Notes: a model not told the origin generated them from the letters alone. Shown: positions 1 through 10,796, counted from the stretch's first letter. The stretch is DNA of 64,000 nucleotides from Boswellia sacra (GCA_013180625.2 SNVD02013083.1:704770-768769); one strand, 5' to 3'. Numbers and translations: made by a program.

Positions 1-1335
1 CAAAGCAGTCAGGACAGTTCTTAACCAGCTCTATGAGATGAATCCAACTCAATATAGGTGGTTTTATGAGTAAGTGGAATCTTCAATGTTGTGAAAAGTT
101 GTCTTTTCTCTTAAGATCATTCAGATTATACATATTGTGCAGTGGTCCCTTTACCACACATATTTGTGACTATTTTTTAGTTTTTGGTGAACCAATGAGG
201 TTTAAAATTGACTTTCCAGCCTCAGATAGTTGTTAAGCTATAAAAAATTTGAGGAAAAACATGCCACACTATGAGGATCTTTCAAATAGACATTAACCAA
301 AAAAAGGAGAACATGTCAAAAGAGAGTATATAGGCTGCTCATAATCTCATTAGATTCAGATTAAAACAGAAGCTGTTAATAGTCTTTCAGTCATTGATTG
401 AAAACTCTTAAATACTCTGAATCAGGATCCAGTTTTGTTCTAGTTCCTTTTTAGTTTGACATGATTATATGGGTGTAAGTCTTTCAACTGATATGCTTAA
501 CGAAGTTAGCTACACTTTTTGTGTCTTAGCATCTTTAAGTATAAAAGATAGCCCAGGTAAGTTGAAAATGTATCAAGATTAGTAGCATGACACTATTGGC
601 CAGAAAGACTAAAACTGTTTTGTGACAAATAACTTCAGCTTTATATATTTATTCTCCATACCTTTTGACAGCTTTGTTGTATCAAACAAGCCTGGAGATG
701 GCAAGCGTTTTATCCGTTCTCTTGGGAAGGTAGTTCTTAGAAACCCTTATACTCTTTCTGATTGCTGGTTACAATGAATATGCATAAATTTTATGAGAAA
801 GAATGACTGCAATAAACAAGACTAATTTAACTATTTGGCTATTGTAAAGATAAGCGTAAAAGGTATTTGGGAACAAAACATTGTAGATTGTAGGGCATAA
901 GTTTCCTTCATAAAATTTCCCTTATGAATGGCAGCTCAATTTTCTCTGTTACCAAAAGTGGATTTGATACCTGTTACTTGGATTACTATGTCTATGACTG
1001 GTTGAAATGTTGCAACTAAAGTTACATTTTTTCTGTTCACAGGAGAAGCAAGATCTTGCTGAAAGAGTAATGATAACGCGTCTTCACTTGTATGGAAAGT
1101 GGGTTAAGGTATCAAAAACCATTCCAAAGTTACCTTGCTTTAGGTACATGTAAAAATGGTAAAGAAAAGAAACTAGAAATTATTTTTTTTTCTTGTCTGT
1201 TTTTTGATGTAGAAATGTGATCATGCTGAAATATATAAAGAGATCTCCGACGAGAACTTGGAGTTGATGCGTGAACGCCTCATTGAGACTGTGATATGGC
1301 CCTCAGACGATACAAACACAGAGAAGATTGGCTAA
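1..1335 (+). CDS. RBCX2: RbcX2-like chloroplast Rubisco assembly chaperone, 3' part
   Basis: This is the C-terminal part of a plant RbcX, a small homodimeric chaperone that binds the Rubisco large-subunit C-terminus and helps assemble Rubisco in the chloroplast stroma. I join four exons, 1-69, 672-729, 1043-1108 and 1213-1335. All junctions are GT-AG and the frame stays open to TAA at 1333-1335. About 104 residues result. They start with KAVRTVLNQLYEMNP, continue through NKPGDGKRF and ERVMITRLHLYGKW, and end with ETVIWPSDDTNTEKIG, which agrees with Arabidopsis RbcX2 as I remember it. The transit peptide and N-terminus lie outside the window. The family is known to be about 200 residues long in plants with the transit peptide. 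No disruption is seen, so the gene is probably functional. Confidence 0.9.
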
Positions 1336-1650
1336 GGTGTGAAGGCCAAGAAATTCTAACTGCCTTGTTGTTCACTGTTTTTCCACTTGTTCTTAGACTA
1401 GTTACACTTTTGCTTTGTTATCCATCTGTTTGGTTCCGAAGACTCAATTACATTATTTTTTTAGCAGCTACTAAAATGTATACTGTAAATTGTATATATG
1501 AATGCCACTCCTTAATTCAGATAAATATGTTAGAAATTAATAGTGATAATAAACACTGATAAGAAAATAGCGTTATTGTGTCTAGAGTCAAATAAAGATG
1601 TTGAAATTACCTAATGTCCTGCAGAATGGATATGCTGTTGAAAAAAAAAT
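1336..1650 (+). other. 3' UTR and downstream spacer of the RbcX2-like gene
   Basis: This stretch has no convincing coding sequence. AATAAA-like hexamers lie near 1547 and 1591 and could serve as poly(A) signals. The 87-residue open frame starting at 1296 overlaps the last exon in another frame and has no recognisable content. The spacer ends in an A-run directly before the MULE terminus. Confidence 0.5.
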
Positions 1651-2475
1651 GGGAAAATTGAAAAAATGGACAAATTTAGGGGGCTGGTTTGAAAAATGGA
1701 CATGTTCTGAAATATTTTCATCCCATAGACACTTTTGTGTCTAAAAGACAAAAACACCCCTGTCCTAAAATAAATTCCCAAAACCTTGTTATTTCATATC
1801 CTTCGGACAAATTTTTTTAAGAAAGACAGTAAAGCAAGACACAGAACAACGGAAACCAGTAACAGCTCGAATTATATACCTTACAAATGGCTTATGTATA
1901 TGAACTAAGGATAGAGATAGTGCCGTCTGTGTAAAAAAATGCTGGAAATTGGCTGTCGGTGTGCAAAAATGGGTTTTCGCAGTCTAAGGTCGAAGAAGAC
2001 GACTGTGTTCGAGTGTCGTCGAGTGTAGTCGAGTGTCGAGAAGTTCTGTCGGGACCGAATCTCGACAAGTCCGATGGTTGTTTCGAGTGTCTCGAAATTG
2101 CGTCAATTCTAGGTTCGAGTGTCGCGAGTTCGAGTTTCGTCGAGGGTCTTGTGGATTGTCGAGAGTTCGTGTGTCGAGTGTAGAGAGTCGAGTGTCGGAC
2201 GAAGGGAACAGACCTGTAGATGTCTCGAACCATGCATGTCGAGTGTTTCGTGAGCCGTGACACTATTTCGTCGAGCTTTCGAGGAAGTTCGTCGAGTGTC
2301 GAGTGAATTTGTCGAGTGTCGTCGAGCGGTTTGGCAGAACACTTATTTTTTGGACTTTTGCAAGCAATTTCGTAATTATTTTTTGTCCACGGAACTTATA
2401 TGATATGATATGTCTCAATCATGCAGGAAATGGAAAGTTTACACATACTTATTGTATACAATGGTTGTTCGACCA
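1651..2475. repeat. Left inverted arm of the Pack-MULE
   Basis: This stretch is the reverse complement, with mismatches and one gap of about 150 bases, of 3255-4324. Shared blocks are the terminal ~210 bases, the block around 1920-2000, the CGAGTGT array at about 2008-2330, and the block around 2330-2470 that includes an ATG at 2423 equivalent to the transposase start in the other arm. Confidence 0.85.
2008..2330. repeat. CGAGTGT subterminal repeat array, left arm
   Basis: The motif cgagtgtcg and close variants recur many times in short, irregular spacing, with runs such as gtcgtcgagtgtagtcgagt. The array mirrors 3400-3835 and resembles the one at 23060-23310 in the second MULE. Subterminal arrays of this sort in other transposons bind transposase; here that is inference. 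Confidence 0.8.
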
Positions 2476-2479
2476 GAAA

Positions 2480-2641
2480 ACACGAGAAACACCCCCCCCC
2501 CCCACCAAAGGTTTTGACTTAATTTCATTCGGAAACACTGTTTGTTACATTTCATGATACGGTAGCCCTGACTTTTTCGAAATTCATCATGGGCACCCCT
2601 TCTGTCAGTTTTGCCGTTAAGTGACATCATACGGTACCCCT
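2480..2641. repeat. Internal repeat-like segment of the Pack-MULE
   Basis: Two related phrases occur here, catgatacggtagccctgac near 2555 and catacggtacccctaacttt near 2627, with an 11-C run at about 2492. The doubled phrase suggests a small repeat unit brought in with the element. No protein is recognised. Confidence 0.4.
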
Positions 2642-2920
2642 AACTTTCTTGCCAGATATTGTTGTGAATGTTGTGTGGTAGGTGTTCACATACTTCCGAA
2701 CATCATCCTCCTTTGAGAGGCTAAAAAGCTTCCTAATTTGGGATACCCTTTTTGGACCGCTCATCGTTGGGTTTCCACTGTCTGTCAACCCAGGTAGATC
2801 GTTCTCATCCTTCTTAACTATAACCAAGTTCAATACAGACAGATCTTGATTTACAATGCATCCACGAACAGATTTCCTCGTTCGCTCTCCATTGCGCCTT
2901 CCATAACCTCTGAAGCAAGG
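2642..2920 (-). pseudogene. Captured fragment of the ribosomal protein eS6 (RPS6) gene
   Basis: A minus-strand frame encodes about 93 residues that follow plant 40S ribosomal protein S6: CFRGYGRR, then [32 protein letters not shown], then IRKLF and [14 protein letters not shown]. This is the middle of S6; both protein ends are missing. Several residues that are normally constant are changed (for example RRNGERTRK in place of the usual RRTGERRRK), which suggests relaxed selection. The fragment lies in the same orientation as the transposase start, inside the two inverted arms, as expected for a Pack-MULE capture. The frame is open from an ATG at 2971 to a stop at 2627-2629, so a short chimeric peptide is conceivable, but nothing shows that it is made. 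Confidence 0.88.
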
Positions 2921-3089
2921 GGAGATTGTTAGCCCTAAGGCTACATGATAATTTTGATGATAACAATACACATTGATTCATTGAGATTATATTTATGCGC
3001 AAGAATAAGATTATTGAAATAATTGCAAAATCAAGATGGGGCTTATTAAAATGAAGTGTTGAAGCCAAAGGAGAATACTACATGTTAAG

Positions 3090-3307
3090 GCACAAAAGTA
3101 GTGTTGAACCTCTAAACTCATTCTTTTCTTACGAAGATCCCAACCCATTTTAGTACTAATACAGTCAACCAACTCGTTATAAGTAGCACATCTACGAATT
3201 ATCAATGGCTTCCCCGTCCCATCGGCATACAAATAACTACCGTTCTCTTGCACAATCCATGAACCATTATATGCAATGAGTACGCGTAAAGTTTCCATTT
3301 CCTGCAT
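3090..3307 (-). pseudogene. MuDR-type transposase, N-terminal remnant
   Basis: The minus-strand frame from ATG at 3307 reads about 70 residues. It has the layout of the N-terminal PB1-like domain of plant MULE transposases: a hydrophobic strand with YNGSW, then ENGSYLYADGTGKP, then TYNELVDCISTKMGWD and SLEVQHYF. After that the similarity stops and the eS6 fragment follows further on. The DDE catalytic core and zinc knuckle are absent from the element, so it cannot encode an active transposase and would depend on one supplied in trans. The domain name comes from family knowledge; no search was run. Confidence 0.7.
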
Positions 3308-4324
3308 GATTGAGATATATCATATCATATAAGATCCGTGGACAAAAAATAATTATGAAATAGCTTGCAAAAGTGGGAAAAAAGAGCGTTCTGCCAAAAC
3401 GCTCGACGAGACTCGACAAAAACACTCGACACTCGACATATGTGACACGACACTCGAACTCGACTAACTTCGTCGTCCAACACTCGTCAACTTGTACACT
3501 CGACTCTCTTACTCGAAAGCTCGACAAAATGGTGTCCACGACTCTCGAAACACTCGACATGAATGGTTCGAGACATCTACAGGTCGGTTCCACGCGTCCT
3601 ACACTCGACTCTCGACACGCGACACACGAACTTTTGACAATCCACAAGACCCTCGACGGAACTCGAACACGCAACACTCGAACCTAGAATCGAGGCAATG
3701 GCTAGACACTCGAAACCACCATCCGAATTGTCGTGATTCGGTCCCGACAGAACTTCTCGACGACACTCGACGACACTCGACTACACTCGACTACACTCGA
3801 AGACACTCGAAGACAGTCGTCTTCTTCGACCTTCGACTGCGAAAACCCATTTTTGCACACCGACAGCCAATTTCCAGCATTTTTTCACACAGACGGCACT
3901 ATCTCTACCCTTAGTTCACATACATAAACCATTTTTAAGCTATATAATGCGGTTGTCAGTTACCAATGCGAGCAATGACGAAAACACTACACATACATTA
4001 AATTTTCATGCCATTTACAGAGAGATTAAGGAAAAGTTGCTCTTACGCGTTTTGCTTACTGCTTCAGATATTGAGGTTGTTTCGGGACAGTGAAGTTAAG
4101 TGATTCGAGCTGTTACTGGTTTCCGTTGTTCTGTGTCTTGCTTTACTGTCTTTCTTAAAAAAATTTGTCCGAAGGATATGAAATAACAAGGTTTTGGGAA
4201 TTTATTTTAGGACAGGGGTGTTTTTGTCTTTTAGACACAAAAGTGTCTATGGGATGAAAATATTTCAGAACATGTCCATTTTTCAAACCAGCCCCCTAAA
4301 TTTGTCCATTTTTTCAATTTTCCC
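3255..4324. repeat. Right inverted arm of the Pack-MULE
   Basis: This is the partner of 1651-2475. It carries the ACACTCGA array at about 3400-3835 and the fuller version of the sequence at 3935-4105 that is missing on the left. Its inner end contains the transposase start codon on the minus strand at 3305-3307. Confidence 0.85.
3400..3835. repeat. ACACTCGA subterminal repeat array, right arm
   Basis: This is the reverse-complement counterpart of the left array, with many copies of actcgacactcg and variants such as gacactcgactacactcg. Open frames read through it, rich in Thr, Arg, Ser and His, are by-products of the repeat. Confidence 0.8.
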
Positions 4325-7300
4325 AAAAATATAAAAATATATGATCAGAGAACAGGGGACTCAATGAGAAGAAAATATTACACCTCCCTGAAGTTTCAGT
4401 ATTTCTTTAATAACCACTGAAGTTTGTAAAAGGCTTCAAATGGATTAAGTTTATTATGGTCTGGCCTTTTGGCACTGTAAGTTTATGGAAGATCAATTTC
4501 CCCCAAGCAGTTACAATTGCGAAAAATGAAGTTACACTTCTATAGGTGTCAAGACTTTTACTATGGTCACAAAATTCTTTATAAACGGCGGCCATGACTG
4601 CTGCAACGTCATAAAAGGAAAGTCATTTTGGATTGCAACACTCGTGTAATCAGAGCCAAATCTCTTTACGAAAACCACATCATACCCAACACTAATCTAT
4701 AAATTACCAGAATACAACCTACTCCCGCTACTCCCGCTATTCAAACGGCTCAAAATATTGATCCAGAAATTGCTCATGATGGATTCGTCAAGTGAAAATA
4801 GAACAGAACATAATAGAATATAGAAACTATGACAACTTGATATATCGAGTAAGTTTCACCAAAAGGAAGGTGTTCCTCAGCGATGTACAATTGCCAATAA
4901 ATACAATATCCAAAGAGCTTGTTTAGATGAAACCTACAAATACGCTGGACGCTCAAAAACATAATACGGCATGCACCAGGTAGATATCCTCAATACAAAA
5001 GAATGAAGTGATTGGGGCACCCAACCATTAGGCCGGCATGTTAAGTTCTTTGCTCTCACGTGTGGAATGCACTATGTATCCAAAATTCCATAGGTACCCA
5101 GGAAGTTCAAAATAAAAGAAAAAGCAGTCTGCATGACACCAATACCAGCCTACACATCTGGCCACCACTTTATGCAAAAAGTCTCACCTTGACTAATCTC
5201 CTGCTTTATAATCTTCTTTCAGCTACAAGCCTCACTAGCCCTACCTGATTCTGAGGAGCCATGCCATACAAATGAATCAAATATATGACCTATCCAAACA
5301 TAATCAGTATTAGAGAGGAAAGAGGAAAAAAAATGAACACAGAAATTCACTTACAAATCAAAGAAATTATAGAATAACTATACATTATTCACAAATTCCA
5401 ACCCATTACATCCAATATCTTTCTCATTGGAAATATGTAAGGTAAAAAAAAAAACAATAAATAAAAGAACAATAAAATTCTTCTTGTTCTCATTTTGTTT
5501 TAAGGCACGCTTGAACCTTTTTACCTTAGCTTTTCAATTCCTTCAGGCCATTCACAATACAAGTGTCTCCCAATCAGATACTCCAATTATCAAACAAATC
5601 AAATAGTGAAATAGGCCTCGTCAACACATTTATGGTATTCTCTACTGCAAACGAAGAGAGAGAAAACATAAAAACCGATTTCAAAATTCTCATTTTTGTC
5701 AACCCATAATGAAGTATGAATTTAATTATAAAAACAATGATAAATAAAAAAAACTAAATTAAAAAAATAAGCTTTGCCTGCAAAGATAAATTATATTTCC
5801 CATATTTGAAACAAATATATGAGCAAATGCCACAAAAACACCCTTGTCAGTTGTCACAACAGCACAAAAGATCATTCTAAAACAAAAAGAAAGAAAACCA
5901 CAAGAACAGAACCTTTGTTGCAAGTCAAAGATCAAATCTCTACTCTTTTCTTCTATCTTTTGTTTGACGGAGGTTACAGTTTTTTCAAACCCTATGTAAA
6001 GAGAAGAGAGCGAAAAGAGAGAGAATTGTGTTGCCTTTTTCATATTTACAATTTTTATTGCTGGTTAAAATGTGTGAGTTGTTCTTAATCTTTTTCAAAC
6101 CTTAAGGAGTTGAATGTTAAATTTGAAACCTTTGGGGGCTGCAAGAACTTTCCTCCCATTAGACTTGCAGGCGGGCTTATCAATTAGGCAATATATTCCA
6201 TCATTTAACTCATCGCAGTCAGTGACCACCTAGTCTATAAATCTAAAGAATTCCATATAAATCATAGCAGATAAAATAATTCATCAAATCAATGGATAAA
6301 TACCTACAATATCAGTTCAGATGAGACATTCAGCGGCAAACAATAAGCTTTATATGGAGTAGCAGAAGGTTTCCTTTTCTTGCAAAATGGTAAAATATCA
6401 GTTAGGTTAGGCACTCCATCTTTTTCTTCTTCTTCCATAATAAGAGTCCTCCAGCTAATAGAACTCTCTCATTGCTCTTATATATTAGCATATAAATTTA
6501 ACACCCAACAAACTAAATCTTCACAAAGGATCATCTTTACGACATTGCGCCAATACATTAATAGCTAGCATGTCACTAGGATCTAATAGGCTGAAGCCAG
6601 AAATAACTAGTTTGAAATTATGAAAGATTGCTGCAGTCTATAACAGGAACATACAAGCCAAATGATGCATATTACACTTAAAATTACAATAAGAATCTGA
6701 TACAAACAAAAACTTGACACATATGTGTGTATAGGAGGAATAAGATTATCAACGTTACCTGGTCAGCATTACCCACAATATAAGAGCTCTGACACTGATC
6801 TAACTTAAGTTAATGAAAGCATTGTATTTTGCCTGTGAAAGAAAGGTACAATATTACAAAGCAGAAATTAAACTAATTTAATTTTGAAGATATTTAAACA
6901 AAAACTCCCAGTATATTCAAGAAGTTAAATAGTCAGTCTTATCAGAATTGACTCCTATAGGATCCTTCGCATCTGAATTAAGTCAAATATTTGTAATTAA
7001 CTGTTATTTCTTTCTTTATCACATAGTTTAAAACAAACTAACAGAACCTTTTACAATGAAATATCCAGGTGTCCCAAAAAAAAAAAAAAAAGCCTTCACA
7101 TTTGCTATTATAATAGTGAATTATTACTGATTATATTACCCTAAATGAATCTGTCATAAATATTGACTAAAGCGTACCATGTTGGAAGCCTCCAGAGAAA
7201 ATCTGAACATTATCCTGCAAAACAAGGTCATGCTTATCTCCCTCAGCTAAACCTTTGTGGACAGACATTTATCCATCTGGTCTCCAGGTCGCAAACCTGC

Positions 7301-7379
7301 CCAAAGGACTAAATTGCTTGTATTTGCTTCCTTCTCTTCAAGAGCAAGGCTGACTTCCCTGGCCAGCCAAAAATTTCAT
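4325..7379. other. Intergenic region downstream of the DYW PPR gene
   Basis: No gene is recognised. The part next to the PPR stop is probably its 3' UTR. At 4382-4430 two copies of a ctgaagttt phrase face each other and may mark a degraded small repeat. The part from about 6290 to 7240 is paralogous to the ARMC8 3' flank and is listed separately. The short open frames here show no known domain. Confidence 0.4.
6290..7240. repeat. Segment paralogous to the ARMC8 3' flank (copy 1)
   Basis: Several blocks match 13640-14895 in the same orientation and order. Examples are agcctccagagaaaatctga near 7190 and near 14850, ttgactaaagc just before it in both, aaataactagtt near 6600 and near 13871, and the block with acctggt near 6758 and near 14030. 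Similarity is diluted by indels and by the SINE and poly-A tract in the second copy. It appears to stop near 7240, before the PPR stop codon. Confidence 0.7.
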
Positions 7380-9659
7380 TCACCAATAATCCCCACAAGA
7401 ACAAACTCCATCTTTAAAATGATGAAACCTATTAGTATCTCTGACAAATATCTCTCTCCCTTCAAAACTGGATATAAATTTTATAACAGCATGACAATCA
7501 ACACAAATTCTAAGGTTTTTAATTACTTGAAGAGGAGATCCTGGTGGACTGTTAAGAAGTCCAAGCACCACTGCCAACTTCTCACTGTGCCCACACAAGA
7601 TCTGCTCCTTGTCCTGCTCCTCCACATCTTGCAGCACAAAGTCAGTATGTGGAAAGTAACCTGATTTCTTCATCTCCATGTTTAATTTATTTAACCTCTC
7701 CATGATTTGTGTTGTTTGTGGATGAGATTCATCTCCTGCAAGAAGCATGTGCACTTTGTTCTTAACCTCAATCCAACTGCAGCCAGGACTCTTGCTTAAA
7801 CTCATGGCTTTCATTGTATCCCTCACCGCATCAACTTCAGTCCACATACCCTTGGAAGCATATATATTGGACAGAAGAATGTAGGTCCCAGCATTTGTAG
7901 GTTCTAACTCAAAGAGCTTTTTAGCAGCACTCTCACCTAAACTCACATTATTGTGAACTCTACAAGAACTAAGCAAAGCTCCCCAAACACAAGCGTCCGG
8001 CTCAAATGGCATTTTCTCAATCATATTATATGCCTCTTTGAGCCTTCCAGCACGACCAAGAAGGGTAACCATGCAAGCATAATGCTCCATGCTTGCTTCA
8101 ATCCCATGCTCTTTAGACATGCTATCAAAATATTTGCAACCTTTGTCTGTTAGGCCAGCCTGGCTGCAAGCAAATAATAAACAAGTGAAGCTGATAAAAT
8201 CAGGCTTCTGTCCATTCCTAAGCATCAAATGAAAAATCTCCATAGCTTCTTTAGCCTTTCCATGCATAGCATATCCACCCATTACAGCATTCCAACAGAC
8301 CAAGTTTTTGGATGGCATCTTATCAAAACAAAGTCGAGACGCTTGAATCCTTCCACACTTTGCATACATATCAATTAATGCACTGGAGACATAAATATCG
8401 TCAGAAAATCCTCTTCTAATAGAGAAGCAATGGACTGCCTTCCCGTGCATCAATGCAGCAATACTTCCGCAGGCCGGAAGTAAGCAGGGTATTGTGACAT
8501 TGTTTGGCTTCAACCCCAATATCTGCATCTCTCTAAAAAGCTCCAGTGCCTCAACACCTTTCCCATTTTGTGAGCAACCAGCAATAATTGATGTCCAAGA
8601 CACAACATTCAATTCCACTCCTTGGCTCTGGAATAGCCTAAAGACCTCCAACGCTTTGTCAATAAGACCATTTCTAGATAGACCTGTTACAAAAGCATTG
8701 CAAGCTCCTACATCCACAATATCCATTTCATAAAACACTTCTGACATTTTCCATGTACACGCACACTTTCCATACATATCAATAAGTGAACTAACAATGC
8801 AAATGTCCTGCAATAAACCCTCCTTAATCACATAACCATGAATCTGTGCCCCAACTTTAAAATCCTCCAAGTCCCCAATAGCAGAAAGAATGCTAGAAAC
8901 ACTACTCCCATCCGGCTTAAATCCCTCCAAATGCATCCTTCGAAACATCAAAGCCGCCTCTTCATAGTGCCCACTATGATTAAACCCCGCAATCAAACCA
9001 TTCCAAGACACTAAATTAGGTTCCACGCACATCCGATACATCTCACCAAAAAGCTTTTTGGCTTCCTCTACGCACCCTTGTCGCGCGTAACCCGCAATCA
9101 GAGCACTGAAAGTAAACACATTCTGTTGGGGCAATCTATCAAACACTTTGTGGGCATCTTTTATTTGATGACACTTTATGTACATATGAATCAAAGAAGA
9201 CTGAACAAACGAATCCAAATCAACCCCAGATACAAGCGAAATTCCATGAACTTGTTTCCCAGCTTTCAACGACGACATTCCAGCGCAGGCCTTGAAGATA
9301 TTAGGCAACAAATGCCTATCAGGCAGCAGCCCATTAGAGAGCATTTGAGCGAAAACCCGGAGCGATTGATTGAAAAGACTTTGCTTCGAGTATGCATATA
9401 TAAGAGTAGAATAAGAGAAGACATTAGGGTCAGGAATTGAAGCAAGGATTTGATTAGCCTCACTGAAGCAGAGGTGGTTTGCATACTGAGACAGGAGCTT
9501 CGTCGCAATATACGTGTTGTTGGAGACGCCGGTTTTGAGGATGTGGGCATGCGATTGAAGTGTCTGTGATAGAGAAGCAGTGGCGGAGTTGAGGCAGTGT
9601 AAGATTAAGCGTTGAATGTTCTCGAAGTGAGGAAGAGGAAGAGCTAGAGTTTGTTTCAT
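7380..9659 (-). CDS. PLS-class pentatricopeptide repeat protein with DYW domain
   Basis: A single intronless frame of 759 residues starts at ATG 9659 and ends at 7380. PPR proteins bind organelle transcripts one base per repeat, and DYW members usually act as C-to-U RNA editing factors in mitochondria or chloroplasts. The protein has an N-terminal region of about 30 residues that may be a targeting peptide, then P, L and S type PPRs from about residue 50 to 560 (typical phrases are SSLIDMYGKC, VVSWTSIIAG and NLVCWNAVMGGYA). E/E+ motifs with PGCSWIEV follow, and a complete DYW domain ends in CGDYW. The deaminase signature is present as HSEKLA and CVDCH. Length and order resemble Arabidopsis At1g20230 as I recall it. 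No break is seen. The editing target cannot be read from sequence alone. Confidence 0.92.
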   Translation of the reverse strand: MKQTLALPLPHFENIQRLILHCLNSATASLSQTLQSHAHILKTGVSNNTYIATKLLSQYANHLCFSEANQILASIPDPNVFSYSTLIYAYSKQSLFNQSLRVFAQMLSNGLLPDRHLLPNIFKACAGMSSLKAGKQVHGISLVSGVDLDSFVQSSLIHMYIKCHQIKDAHKVFDRLPQQNVFTFSALIAGYARQGCVEEAKKLFGEMYRMCVEPNLVSWNGLIAGFNHSGHYEEAALMFRRMHLEGFKPDGSSVSSILSAIGDLEDFKVGAQIHGYVIKEGLLQDICIVSSLIDMYGKCACTWKMSEVFYEMDIVDVGACNAFVTGLSRNGLIDKALEVFRLFQSQGVELNVVSWTSIIAGCSQNGKGVEALELFREMQILGLKPNNVTIPCLLPACGSIAALMHGKAVHCFSIRRGFSDDIYVSSALIDMYAKCGRIQASRLCFDKMPSKNLVCWNAVMGGYAMHGKAKEAMEIFHLMLRNGQKPDFISFTCLLFACSQAGLTDKGCKYFDSMSKEHGIEASMEHYACMVTLLGRAGRLKEAYNMIEKMPFEPDACVWGALLSSCRVHNNVSLGESAAKKLFELEPTNAGTYILLSNIYASKGMWTEVDAVRDTMKAMSLSKSPGCSWIEVKNKVHMLLAGDESHPQTTQIMERLNKLNMEMKKSGYFPHTDFVLQDVEEQDKEQILCGHSEKLAVVLGLLNSPPGSPLQVIKNLRICVDCHAVIKFISSFEGREIFVRDTNRFHHFKDGVCSCGDYW

Positions 9660-10392
9660 AAAGCTCGTTAAATGGTTATCCGGCGGCCACAGAGTCGTGA
9701 GAATGCGTTCAAGCAGTTTAGAAGAAGCCTAAACAATGGAGTTCTTCTGAAGTCTTGTCTACCGTGGCTGAAGCACGAACTCAGAAAACCCTCATAAGCC
9801 TTGCATGAGTCAAACAAGGGGTTTAGCTTACGTAACCGGGGTTGATTCGTCATTTTCCCCCCTGAGGGGAGGGAAGTAAAAATCACTTTAACCCCTGTAT
9901 TTTTAAGAAATTTTATAAATTCCCATCACACTACTCATTTCATGCTGACATATGTATATTTGAGAGAAGTTTCGACAAGTTCAATTTATAAGTTAAAAGG
10001 TCTTTACAAATAAATAAAATTAAGCAATTGCAAATGCGTATATACATGTTGCGTATTCACATAAATATGTACAATATGATATGATTGCCATCTATTTCTT
10101 CCTCGAAGCCATATAATGTATATGTATTCGCGTGAGGCACTATCAAAATCTTACAGAAATTTCAAGTTTGTTCATCCATATAATCCATCCACTAGTTTTT
10201 CTAAATTATTTATACAAGTTTAAATATTCAAATCTCAACCAAAGTTTTGAGGGCCGGTTGTGGCATATTTTATAGACATAGCTACTATATTATAATGTGG
10301 AAAGCAATCACATTTATAATATCTATTATTATATATATTTGTATAATTTTTCTTTACTTTTAGGTTTTAAACATGAAATATCATTTTATATT
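9660..10392. other. 5' flank of the DYW PPR gene
   Basis: The 200 bases upstream of the PPR start are less AT-rich and probably hold its 5' UTR and promoter. About 9720-9850 resembles 11560-11700 (listed separately). From about 9900 the sequence is AT-rich and holds nothing recognisable up to the MITE. Confidence 0.45.
9720..9850. repeat. Segment similar to 11560-11700
   Basis: Shared phrases in the same order are tggagttctt, tggctgaa, aaccct and ggggtttag followed by tta-cg-aa. The match is short and gapped, so it is a probable rather than certain paralogous pair. Confidence 0.5.
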
Positions 10393-10796
10393 GGGATAAT
10401 TTTAATTTACCTCCTGAGGTTAGGCTTAAAAAAAATTGAGGACCTCAGTTTTCTGAAATCTAAGATTGCCCCCTGAGGTTACTGTAGCACCGTTAGATTT
10501 AACGGAAAATGTATTAAACCGTTAGATTTAACGGAAAATGTATTAAATAATAACTTAATGCTAATATTAGATTTAATAAAAAATATATTAAATAATAATT
10601 TAACGCTAATAAGCAGTAAAATAGACTATAATACACTTTTCTAAATGGTTTGTAAAGCGTTAAGTTACTATTTAATATATTTTCCGTTAAATCTAACGGT
10701 GATACAGTAACCTCAGGGGGTAAATTTAGATTTCAGAAAACTGAGGCCCTCAATTTTCTTTTCACCTAATCTCAGGGGGCAAATTGGAATTATCCC
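10393..10796. mobile_element. MULE-type MITE, copy 1 (404 bp)
   Basis: The ends are inverted repeats: gggataattttaatttacc at the left and the near complement of it, ending ggaattatccc, at the right. A perfect 9-bp target duplication TTTTATATT flanks it at 10384-10392 and 10797-10805, which points to the Mutator superfamily. The inner sequence is also largely self-complementary (cctgaggtta, ccgttagatttaacggaaaa), so a transcript would fold into a hairpin. It has no coding capacity. The second copy at 11775 is its reverse complement. Confidence 0.9.

Larger units (their letters stand above)
1651..4324. mobile_element. Mutator-like element (Pack-MULE) with long inverted ends and an eS6 fragment
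   Basis: The element starts GGGAAAATTGAAAAAATGG and ends with its reverse complement at 4324. The matching arms run inward to about 2475 on the left and about 3255 on the right, so the inverted ends are roughly 0.8 and 1.07 kb; the left arm lacks about 150 bases found at 3935-4105. Both arms hold dense CGAGTGT/ACACTCG repeats. Between the arms, on the minus strand, lie the start of a MuDR-type transposase and a piece of ribosomal protein eS6. The flanks (aaaaaaaat at 1642-1650, aaaaatata at 4325-4333) match poorly, so the 9-bp target duplication is not clear here. The MULE assignment rests on the transposase domain and on the related element at 22815, which has a perfect 9-bp duplication. Confidence 0.85.

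Noticed and set aside
1892..2342. Overlapping open frames on both strands with Ser/Arg/Thr-rich proteins
   Set aside because: They are read through the CGAGTGT repeat array, appear in several frames at once and have no domain; the same holds for 3267-3927.
7953..9440. Plus-strand frames of 66-120 residues within the PPR gene
   Set aside because: They are antisense shadows of the 759-residue PPR frame; likewise 45684-46873 within the second PPR gene.
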